Of a DNA stretch of 20,962 bases, positions 15,770 through 20,962 are shown piece by piece. Within the stretch, counting starts at the first letter, position 1. Each line of letters opens with the position of its first letter. The DNA is from Bacteroidales bacterium UBA5219. GTDB taxonomy: Bacteria; Bacteroidota; Bacteroidia; Bacteroidales; ML635J-15. The stretch spans positions 1 through 20,962 of the forward strand of contig DHVB01000074.1 of the NCBI GenBank assembly GCA_002412425.1, read 5' to 3'. A model generated the notes under the pieces. That model had not been told where the DNA came from. It saw nothing but the letters and a program-made list of their open reading frames with translations, and did not search any database. A program made the translations under genes and the position numbers.

Positions 15770-15982
15770 ATGAACAAATTAAAAACAGGAATTACGCTTG
15801 TAATATTAGGTAATGTGTTGTATGTCTCAAAAGATTTTTTTTGTAATATTTTGCCAAGTGATTTTGGTGATTTCATTCAAGGTTTATTTTTAGGAATAGG
15901 AGTTGCTATAAATGCAGTCGGAATTGTGCTTGTCTTTATGCACATAGCAAAAGAAAAAAAAGAAAATAATAATTTAGAATAA
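15770..15982 (+). CDS. Small two-helix membrane protein
   Basis: The start is set at the ATG at 15770, giving 70 residues (MNKLKTG...). A GTG two codons upstream at 15764 is possible. Two membrane helices are visible, at about residues 5-22 (ITLVILGNVLYVSK) and 37-58 (GLFLGIGVAINAVGIVLVF). They are followed by a highly charged tail (HIAKEKKENNNLE), suggesting both ends are cytoplasmic. No family was recognised. It lies 53 bases after the DUF4386 gene and 7 before the EFR1 gene. A TAATTTTG at 15725-15732 could be an internal promoter -7, but no -33 element accompanies it. Confidence 0.65.
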   Translation: MNKLKTGITLVILGNVLYVSKDFFCNILPSDFGDFIQGLFLGIGVAINAVGIVLVFMHIAKEKKENNNLE

Positions 15983-15989
15983 ATGTAAT

Positions 15990-16742
15990 ATGAACGGAAT
16001 ATTTTATTTTTCATCAACAGGAAATAGTCTATATATCGCTGAGCAAATTAAGAACGAATTAGGTGGAGAAATTCGCTATATTCCAAAGTTCGCAGGAGAT
16101 GTAAATACATATGATAAGATTATAATTGTATCGCCTATACATAGTTTTGGCTTGCCTACGCTTGTGTATAATTTTATTATTAATATGAAATCTTCTAAGC
16201 CTTTGTACATTGTGCTTAATCACGGTGGAATGGAAGCTTTTGCTCCATATTATGCTTATCAACTGTGCAAAAAAAGTGAACTTAATATTCGTTCAGTTCA
16301 AGCTGTTATGATGCCTGAAATTTACACATTAACCTTTTCTCAGCCTAAGTTTGCTATAAATCTAGTTTTACGCAAAGCACCAAAACGCATGAAATCTGTC
16401 GTTGAAGTCATCAGAGACGACAAAGAGATTGTAATTCAAAAACCTAAGAAAGATAAATGGACACCTAAACATCTTGAAAACATTAAAAAATTTCATCTCT
16501 TAGTCAAAGATTTCAAAATAACAGAAAACTGTACTAATTGTCAGAAATGTGTTAGAATCTGTCCTGTTGGCAATATCAGAAATGAAAATGGAAGCATAGT
16601 TTTTGACGATAAATGTGTTGCTTGTTTGAGTTGTTATCATCGTTGTCCCGAAAAAGCTATTGTTTATAAAAATAAACGTAAAAAAGACAGATATATCAAT
16701 CCTAATATTTTAGAAAAAAATATTGGTACTGACCAAGTGTAA
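15990..16742 (+). CDS. EFR1-type fusion of flavodoxin and 2[4Fe-4S] ferredoxin
   Basis: The 250-residue protein joins an N-terminal flavodoxin-like domain (1-150) to a C-terminal ferredoxin. The flavodoxin domain has the FMN phosphate loop FSSTGNS at 8-13 and the IIIVSPIHSFGLP strand. The ferredoxin (about 175-225) has two complete CxxCxxCxxxC sets: Cys181, 184, 187, 191 and Cys209, 212, 215, 219. Each is followed by P, the usual 4Fe-4S pattern. This is the EFR1 ferredoxin family architecture. It is expected to be a cytoplasmic electron carrier, typical of anaerobes, moving electrons between an FMN and two clusters. The tail after residue 225 is basic and does not contain a third cluster. Partner enzymes are not evident; adjacent genes encode membrane proteins. 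Confidence 0.93.
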   Translation: MNGIFYFSSTGNSLYIAEQIKNELGGEIRYIPKFAGDVNTYDKIIIVSPIHSFGLPTLVYNFIINMKSSKPLYIVLNHGGMEAFAPYYAYQLCKKSELNIRSVQAVMMPEIYTLTFSQPKFAINLVLRKAPKRMKSVVEVIRDDKEIVIQKPKKDKWTPKHLENIKKFHLLVKDFKITENCTNCQKCVRICPVGNIRNENGSIVFDDKCVACLSCYHRCPEKAIVYKNKRKKDRYINPNILEKNIGTDQV

Positions 16743-16771
16743 TAACGAAATTAAATAAACTATTTATAATT

Positions 16772-17224
16772 ATGAGAACTCGCAATCTATTAATTTTTCT
16801 TTTGCTCTTTCTTTCTGTAGGAGCTTTATTTGGCGGAGGTGCTTTTTTAATTTTCCCCGAAGGATGGATGGAAATGACACCTGAATTAATGCTACAACAT
16901 TTGCCTTTTAAAAACTTTCTAATACCCGGATTGATTTTGTTTACAGTACTTGGTTTAATGCCAATTTTTGTTGTATGGGGATTAATAAAACGTAAAAAAT
17001 GCAAAATAGCACAATTGGTAAATATATATCCCGACATGCATTGGTCTTGGTCTTGGGCAGTTTACACAGGCTTTGCTCTTATTATTTGGATTTATATGCA
17101 AGTCTATTTTTTACAAGGTTTTCACTGGCTACATTTTTTCTATTTTTTCTATGGTGTTTTAATCTTAGTAGTAGCACTATTAAAGCCTTTAAGACAGCAA
17201 TATTCTGTAAAAAATAAATCCTAA
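16772..17224 (+). CDS. Membrane protein of unknown function (four helices)
   Basis: The 150-residue protein has four predicted membrane helices, at about 5-27, 46-72, 91-110 and 117-137. A short amphipathic stretch (EGWMEMTPELMLQHLPFKNF) lies between the first two, and a basic tail (KPLRQQYSVKNKS) ends the protein. The second half is aromatic (WSWSWAVYTGF, then YFLQGFHWLHFFYFFYG). No catalytic motif is seen and the family is not recognised. It follows the EFR1 gene by 29 bases with no promoter match between them, so it is probably the last gene of the second unit. The 149-base gap after it contains a new promoter region. Confidence 0.7.
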   Translation: MRTRNLLIFLLLFLSVGALFGGGAFLIFPEGWMEMTPELMLQHLPFKNFLIPGLILFTVLGLMPIFVVWGLIKRKKCKIAQLVNIYPDMHWSWSWAVYTGFALIIWIYMQVYFLQGFHWLHFFYFFYGVLILVVALLKPLRQQYSVKNKS

Positions 17225-17281
17225 AAAATACAAAAATACATTTTGCAATTTGGGGATATTATGTTGCAAATCCCAATATAA

Positions 17282-17310
17282 TTGTAACCGTATTGTAACA
17301 TTATCGTAAT
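17282..17310 (+). repeat. Three 11-bp-spaced direct repeats, probable activator site
   Basis: TTGTAAC at 17282-17288 and 17293-17299 and TCGTAAT at 17304-17310 form a head-to-tail array of 7-base units with 4-base spacers. This 7+4 layout is the one used by OmpR/PhoB-type response regulators. The array lies 22 bases upstream of the -7 element, where the -33 box would be, and no good -33 is present. Confidence 0.5.
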
Positions 17311-17332
17311 CATTTTTTTTCGTAGAATTAAC

Positions 17333-17340
17333 TATTTTTG
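17333..17340 (+). promoter_or_regulatory. Promoter -7 element of the LiaF-like gene
   Basis: TATTTTTG matches TAnnTTTG and lies 33 bases before the ATG at 17374. Poor -33 sequence combined with the direct repeats just upstream suggests an activator-dependent promoter. Confidence 0.5.
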
Positions 17341-17373
17341 TAAAATAACTAGTAATTAAATTATCATAATATT

Positions 17374-18150
17374 ATGACTACAAATAAATGTAATAATAGA
17401 GGTAAGAAAACACTTAGTACGGTAGTCCTATTTGGTGTTTTAATTGTGTTGATTGGTTTTGTTTTGCTTGCTTTCAATGTGGGTTGGTTAAATCCTGCAT
17501 GCAAACCTATTGTTTTTTCTTGGCCCATGCTTTTAATTTTACTGGCGTTCATAGGTTATGTGAAAAGACAAATTATGTTTCCCACCATTTTATTATTATT
17601 TGGAGCATTTTTCCTTTTGCCACGTATAGAAAATGTTTATCCAGGATTTTTTGGTATTGATAGTAAAGATTTTACATCTCAATTTTGGCCCTTTTTACTG
17701 ATAGTTGTTGGTATAATGATTATCATCGGATTTTTCATTAATAGAAAAAAAAACAAAACTTCATTAAAAGGTCATAGGGTTGATATTCAGGAGAATACGT
17801 CTAAAACAGGTGGCTGGATAGCAAAAGATATAGTTTTTGGTGGCAGTACCGAGAGTATTTTTACTGAGCCTGTGTTAAATGGTGGAGATATAGATATTGT
17901 TTTTGGTGGAATAGTTATTGATTTACGAAAAACTACTTTACCAGACACCACTGTTTATCTTGATATCGATATTGTTTTTGGAGGTATAACACTTTATGTT
18001 CCAGAAGATTGGTGTGTACAGTCTAATTTAGATTCTGTTTTTGGCGGTTACAGCGATAAACGTATGAATACATCTGTAGTAGAATGTGAAAGCAATAGTA
18101 AACTTGTTTTAAGAGGCTCTCTTGTATTTTCTGGTTGTACAATTCAATAG
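17374..18150 (+). CDS. LiaF-like cell-envelope stress protein
   Basis: The 258-residue protein has an N-terminal four-helix membrane domain (about 15-36, 46-62, 67-83, 104-123). This resembles the LiaI/LiaF-like (DUF5668) region. A polar linker rich in Lys and Asn follows. The C-terminal domain (about 148-258) is of the LiaF C-terminal/DUF2154 type. It is built from a repeated strand motif D-x-V-F-G-G, with VFGG at 154, 176, 201 and 222 and a variant VFSG at 251, consistent with a beta-helix. In Firmicutes LiaF restrains the LiaRS response to cell-wall antibiotics. In Bacteroidota homologues the partner is usually not LiaRS, and no sensor kinase is present here, so a role in envelope-stress signalling is inferred. 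It is a separate transcription unit preceded by direct repeats that could bind a response regulator. Confidence 0.85.
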   Translation: MTTNKCNNRGKKTLSTVVLFGVLIVLIGFVLLAFNVGWLNPACKPIVFSWPMLLILLAFIGYVKRQIMFPTILLLFGAFFLLPRIENVYPGFFGIDSKDFTSQFWPFLLIVVGIMIIIGFFINRKKNKTSLKGHRVDIQENTSKTGGWIAKDIVFGGSTESIFTEPVLNGGDIDIVFGGIVIDLRKTTLPDTTVYLDIDIVFGGITLYVPEDWCVQSNLDSVFGGYSDKRMNTSVVECESNSKLVLRGSLVFSGCTIQ

Positions 18151-18194
18151 ATTTTGTTATAAAATATTAAAAAAATAATATTCGTAGATTTTTA

Positions 18195-18226
18195 TTTGTT
18201 TTTTGTTTATAAATGTTGTAGATTTG
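18195..18226 (+). promoter_or_regulatory. Promoter of the T9SS cargo gene
   Basis: TTTG at 18195-18198 is followed after 20 bases by TAGATTTG at 18219-18226, a complete consensus match. The leader before the ATG at 18303 would be about 70 bases, longer than for the other genes here. Confidence 0.6.
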
Positions 18227-18302
18227 TCTTGTAAATTAAACATTAGTATTTTGTTTAAAAGCGTTGAGCTGAACGAGAAATTTATTTTAAAATGATAAAA
18301 TT

Positions 18303-19220
18303 ATGGTAAAAAGAGTATATTTATTTTCTATTCTATTGTTTTTCAATGCTTTTTTATTTAGTCAAACATGGATTGACGCAGGAGCAGAATGGCATTATCG
18401 GTATTATGGATTTTCGGATCTTGGTTTTTACAAAGTAAATTACGTGGCAGATACAATTATCGATGGGAAAGTTTGTCAAAAACTAGAACAATCTAAGTAT
18501 GTATTTTCAGTAGATCAAAATAATCGATGGTATTATTTTGGTGTTAACACACTTGAGCCTGAATTTACTTATTTATCTGGTGATACTGTATTCAGATACA
18601 AGAATAATAAGTTTAACATTTTATACAATTTTGGCGCTCAGCCAGGAGATACTTGGGATTTAGGAATTGACACCAATCAATGGCTATGTTCTAAATCTAT
18701 AATTGAAGTAGATAGTGTTAAAACTATTACTATTAATGAAATGCCTTTACGTTGTCTGTTTGTTAGGCCACATGCAAATTCTAGTGGATACTTTTATGGT
18801 TGGGTAATTGAAAAATTTGGAGCATCATCGGGATATCTATTCCCACTAGAAAACAATTGTGATTCTCTCTTGGCTATTGAACTTGATGATATAAATTTTT
18901 CATGCTATAAAGACGACTCTTTCCCTTTAATTAATTATACTGATAAGGATTGTGAATATTACTGGGATTTAATTAATGTTCCTGAATTTACAATAGACAA
19001 AATTTCAATTAGTCCTAATCCAATAATTGATAAACTCACAGTAAATGTATCTGAAAATTCAGCTATTGAAAATATACGAATCTTTAACTTACAAGGAGAG
19101 CTTAAAGGCGTTTATGACAATTCTAATATAAATATATGTGATTATCAATCAGGACTTTACCTCTTAGAAGTGAGATTGACCGATGGTAAAACAATTCGTA
19201 AAAAAATAATTAAAATTTAG
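18303..19220 (+). CDS. Secreted T9SS cargo protein of unknown function
   Basis: The 305-residue protein has a signal peptide (1-20, ending AFLFSQ) and a C-terminal type A T9SS sorting domain at about 232-305. The sorting domain is marked by ISISPNPIIDKLTVN, IRIFNLQGEL, YQSGLYLLEV and a basic end (RKKIIKI). Between them is a 210-residue beta-rich domain with many aromatics (for example AEWHYRYYGFSDLGFYKVNY) and several Cys (58, 129, 141, 176, 191, 207). It resembles small extracellular domains of unknown function in this phylum, with no catalytic motif that I recognise. It should be exported across the outer membrane by the T9SS. The gene stands alone with its own promoter, and an AT-rich hairpin follows the stop directly. 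Confidence 0.85.
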   Translation: MVKRVYLFSILLFFNAFLFSQTWIDAGAEWHYRYYGFSDLGFYKVNYVADTIIDGKVCQKLEQSKYVFSVDQNNRWYYFGVNTLEPEFTYLSGDTVFRYKNNKFNILYNFGAQPGDTWDLGIDTNQWLCSKSIIEVDSVKTITINEMPLRCLFVRPHANSSGYFYGWVIEKFGASSGYLFPLENNCDSLLAIELDDINFSCYKDDSFPLINYTDKDCEYYWDLINVPEFTIDKISISPNPIIDKLTVNVSENSAIENIRIFNLQGELKGVYDNSNINICDYQSGLYLLEVRLTDGKTIRKKIIKI

Positions 19221-19250
19221 ATTATTTCTACTTATATAGAAGAAAATAAT
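19221..19250 (+). terminator. Weak AT-rich hairpin after the T9SS cargo gene
   Basis: Directly after the stop, TTCTA (19226-19230) pairs with TAGAA (19237-19241). The outer ATTATT (19221-19226) can pair with AATAAT (19245-19250) across a small bulge, and TTT follows. All pairs are weak, so this is only a candidate terminator. Confidence 0.35.
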
Positions 19251-19259
19251 TTTCAAAAA

Positions 19260-19292
19260 TTTGTTGTATTTCAAAAATATTTTATAATTTTG
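19260..19292 (+). promoter_or_regulatory. Promoter of the DUF234 ATPase gene
   Basis: TTTG at 19260-19263 is followed after 21 bases by TAATTTTG at 19285-19292. The final G of the -7 box is also the first base of the first GTAAC repeat of the leader, so any protein bound to those repeats would touch the start site. Confidence 0.6.
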
Positions 19293-19320
19293 TAACTGCC
19301 GTAACAGTAACGGTGGTAAC
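19292..19320 (+). repeat. Four GTAAC repeats in the ATPase leader
   Basis: GTAAC occurs at 19292-19296, 19301-19305, 19307-19311 and 19316-19320, spaced 9, 6 and 9 bases. This amounts to a 15-base unit repeated twice in tandem (19292-19306 and 19307-19321, 11 of 15 identical). It overlaps the predicted transcription start, which suits a repressor operator. It is GC-richer than the surrounding DNA. Confidence 0.45.
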
Positions 19321-19334
19321 TAAAGTTTTTAAAT

Positions 19335-20657
19335 ATGAAATTTTACGATAGAACAAAAGAAATAGCTGAATTACAAAGAATTAAAAATCTCTCTTTTAGC
19401 GAATATTCTCGAATGACTGTAGTTACAGGCAGACGAAGAATTGGCAAAACAAGTTTGATAATGAAGTCAGTTGAAGACGAACCAAGCGTCTATCTTTTTG
19501 TTGGTAGAAAAACTGAAGCAACTCTTTGCAACGAATATATTCAAGAAATTTCAAACTCTCTGAATGTGTTTGTACCACAAGAGATTTCGAGTTTTCGCTC
19601 TCTTTTTCAGTATCTTATGGAAATTGGAAAGCAACGTTCATTCCATTTGATTATTGACGAATTTCAGGAGTTTTTTAATATTAATGAGTCGATATATAGC
19701 GACATACAAAACCTTTGGGATCAGTATCGCCGAAAAACAAAAGTCAATCTTATTGTGAGTGGCTCGGTTTATTCGTTGATGAATAAAATTTTTCAAAATT
19801 CTAAAGAACCGCTTTTTGGTCGTGCCGATAATACTATTAAACTTTCACCTTTCGATACTGATACTTTGAAAACCATTATCAGCGATTATAATCCTGACTA
19901 TCAGAATGATGACTTGTTGGCGTTATATACTTTTACTGGAGGTATTCCAAAGTATGTAGAACTCATTTGTGATGGCTGCGAGTTGAAAGTTGATTCTATG
20001 ATTGAATTTATTGTGCGCGAAAATTCTCCTTTTATTGATGAAGGCAAAAACTTGTTAATAGAAGAATTTGGCAAAAATTATGGCACTTATTTTTCTATAT
20101 TGAGTTGTATTTCTGGAGGAATTAACACGCAACCTGCTATTATGACAGCACTTGGAGAAAAAAGTATTGGTGGACACATTAAGCGATTGATAGAAGATTA
20201 CAATATTTTGAAAAGAGTGCGTCCCTTTGGTGCAAAAGAAGGATCACAAACTGTTCGTTATGAGATAATTGATAATTTCTTGCAATTTTGGTTCAATTAT
20301 TTTGAACGCAATCGTTCTATGATAGAAATAAAGGCGTTTTCAGGCTTACAAAATATTATAAAATCTGATTATACAACATTTTCGGGAAAAATGTTAGAGC
20401 GATATTTTCGTGCAAAGTTGGCAGAAAGTGGCTTATACCGTGAAATAGCTTCGTGGTGGGAAACTAAAGGCGAGGCAAACGAAATAGACATAGTTGCATT
20501 ACTTTTTGAAAAAAACAAAGCATTGGCGGTAGAGGTAAAACGCAACAAAGAGCGTTTTCGTCCTAATATGTTTGCTGAAAAAGTAAAAAGATTAAAACAA
20601 ATAGAACTGCCAAAATATACGATTGAAACTAAGTGCCTGTCGCTAGAAGATATGTAG
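19335..20657 (+). CDS. ATPase_2 / DUF234 family ATPase
   Basis: The 440-residue protein matches the archaeal-type ATPase family (ATPase_2 followed by DUF234). It starts with the family's FYDRTKEIAELQRI. Walker A is TGRRRIGKTS (31-40, Lys38), Walker B is LIIDEFQEF (Asp108, Glu109), and the sensor segment is LIVSGSVYSLM (139-149). A helical region with TGGIPKYVEL (201-210) follows, then a winged-helix part (about 240-320, with YEIIDNFLQFWFNY). The C-terminal DUF234 domain has E-I-D385 in NEIDIVALL and E400-V-K402 in LAVEVKRNK, the arrangement of a PD-(D/E)xK nuclease-like fold. The protein is cytoplasmic. Members occur widely in archaea and anaerobic bacteria, and their role is not established. 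It is transcribed alone behind a repeat-containing leader and ends at a strong hairpin. Confidence 0.9.
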   Translation: MKFYDRTKEIAELQRIKNLSFSEYSRMTVVTGRRRIGKTSLIMKSVEDEPSVYLFVGRKTEATLCNEYIQEISNSLNVFVPQEISSFRSLFQYLMEIGKQRSFHLIIDEFQEFFNINESIYSDIQNLWDQYRRKTKVNLIVSGSVYSLMNKIFQNSKEPLFGRADNTIKLSPFDTDTLKTIISDYNPDYQNDDLLALYTFTGGIPKYVELICDGCELKVDSMIEFIVRENSPFIDEGKNLLIEEFGKNYGTYFSILSCISGGINTQPAIMTALGEKSIGGHIKRLIEDYNILKRVRPFGAKEGSQTVRYEIIDNFLQFWFNYFERNRSMIEIKAFSGLQNIIKSDYTTFSGKMLERYFRAKLAESGLYREIASWWETKGEANEIDIVALLFEKNKALAVEVKRNKERFRPNMFAEKVKRLKQIELPKYTIETKCLSLEDM

Positions 20658-20693
20658 AAATAAATTGCTAAGATTATCCGTTGAGCCATCACC

Positions 20694-20735
20694 AAATTCC
20701 TAAAAGTTCTCAAATTTTGAAGGTTTTAGGAATTT
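20694..20735 (+). terminator. Terminator of the DUF234 ATPase gene
   Basis: AAATTCCTAAAA (20694-20705) and TTTTAGGAATTT (20724-20735) form a perfect 12-bp stem with an 18-base loop. A T-rich run (TTGTTTATATTTT) follows. It starts 36 bases past the stop codon and is a good intrinsic terminator on the plus strand. Confidence 0.7.
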
Positions 20736-20805
20736 TGTTTATATTTTCTAAATTCTAGCGTGTATGGTATGCACTATTGCTCTCCTGTCTTCCGCACTTT
20801 TTCTA

Positions 20806-20877
20806 CAGCACCCGTTAAGTCTCTGATAATCAGGCGCAATTTATTGTGTTTGGGTGCTGCAACATTTTAAACAGCAC
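20806..20877. repeat. Nested inverted repeats around CAGCAC
   Basis: CAGCACCC (20806-20813) is the reverse complement of GGGTGCTG (20852-20859). The latter's GTGCTG (20854-20859) can instead pair with CAGCAC at 20872-20877, giving two mutually exclusive hairpins. Inside the larger one are small palindromes CTGATAATCAG and CAATTTATTG. The stretch from about 20755 to 20860 looks richer in GC than its surroundings and has no supported gene. It may be part of a repeated non-coding element. Confidence 0.45.
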
Positions 20878-20886
20878 ATATATATA

Positions 20887-20962
20887 ATTGTCCGTAAGGA
20901 CAATATAAGGCTATCAAGGGTTTGTCCGTAGGACAACATGTGATTAACCGTAGGCGAAGCCT
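20887..20962. repeat. Cluster of CCGTA-centred palindromes (REP-like), cut by window edge
   Basis: Three short hairpins share a CCGTA core: ATTGTCC-GTAA-GGACAAT (20887-20904), TTGTCC-GTA-GGACAA (20922-20936), and AGGC-GAA-GCCT (20952-20962), which is preceded by TAACCGT. The third would extend to a longer stem if the sequence beyond the window reads ACGGTTA. Similar spacing and loops suggest copies of a repeated palindromic element. With the inverted repeats just upstream they fill the roughly 300 bases after the ATPase gene, where I see no gene. Confidence 0.5.

Noticed and set aside
17250..17276. Hairpin TTGGGGAT/ATCCCAA as a terminator of the second unit
   Set aside because: The stem is 7 bp with a bulge, the loop is 12 bases and no T-run follows. 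It may be chance.
9042..20657. A defence island bounded by the two ATPases
   Set aside because: The genes between them are membrane proteins, hydrolases and a redox protein. No known defence effector, methylase, toxin-antitoxin pair or phage gene was found.
20806..20860. Integron attC site (GTTAAGT at 20814-20820 fits GTTRRRY near an inverted repeat)
   Set aside because: No RYYYAAC partner at a suitable distance on the same strand. The outer stem is CAGCACCC/GGGTGCTG rather than the core sites, and no integrase or cassette genes are present.
20769..20870. Short open frame of 33 codons on the plus strand, and an overlapping one on the minus strand ending at 20774
   Set aside because: Both are very short, lie in a palindrome-rich stretch, have no promoter or ribosome site, and have no recognisable product.
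20887..20962. CRISPR-like repeats
   Set aside because: The repeats are palindromes of differing length with unequal spacing (cores 34 and 22 bases apart), with no constant repeat, regular spacers or cas genes.

Overview
The window is AT-rich DNA from a member of the Bacteroidota, probably an anaerobic Bacteroidales-type organism that I cannot name. Four things support this. Two proteins (6053-8128 and 18303-19220) end in type IX secretion (T9SS) sorting domains. Promoters fit the Bacteroidota consensus TTTG-N18-21-TAnnTTTG. A C10 cysteine protease and a LysM/periplasmic-binding fusion are typical of the phylum. Genes are compact with short leaders. I see no rRNA, tRNA, CRISPR array, transposase or phage gene.

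Left part (1-10208). The minus strand carries a truncated secreted protein, an unknown exported protein, a three-LysM plus PBP1-like envelope protein, and the dipeptidase PepD. PepD ends at a strong hairpin. Three plus-strand exported proteins follow: a tandem thioredoxin-fold protein whose second domain has lost its CxxC, a C10 protease with two CUB domains and a T9SS tail, and an unknown exported protein with a JAMM-like HxHx7TxxD signature. A minus-strand AAA_14/DUF4143 ATPase faces them.

Middle part (10366-18150). Eleven plus-strand genes form about three transcription units. Unit 1 has the YjdM/PhnA zinc-ribbon protein, a membrane-anchored alpha/beta hydrolase, a DUF6544-like protein and a membrane protein. 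Unit 2 starts at its own promoter and encodes a polytopic membrane protein, a class C beta-lactamase-like serine hydrolase, a DUF4386 protein, a two-helix mini-protein, an EFR1-type flavodoxin/ferredoxin and another membrane protein. Unit 3 is a LiaF-like envelope-stress protein behind an array of 11-bp direct repeats. The mix of membrane proteins, hydrolases and a redox protein suggests an envelope or lipid-related role, but this is inference from context.

Right part (18151-20962). A small T9SS cargo protein is followed by an ATPase_2/DUF234 ATPase with an unusual GTAAC repeat leader and a strong terminator. The last roughly 200 bases are non-coding and palindrome-rich, and look like a repeat element cut by the window edge.

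The observations I would check first are the JAMM-like signature, the inactive second thioredoxin domain, the direct-repeat operators, and the palindrome cluster at the right end. Nothing here amounts to a demonstrable complete new system.
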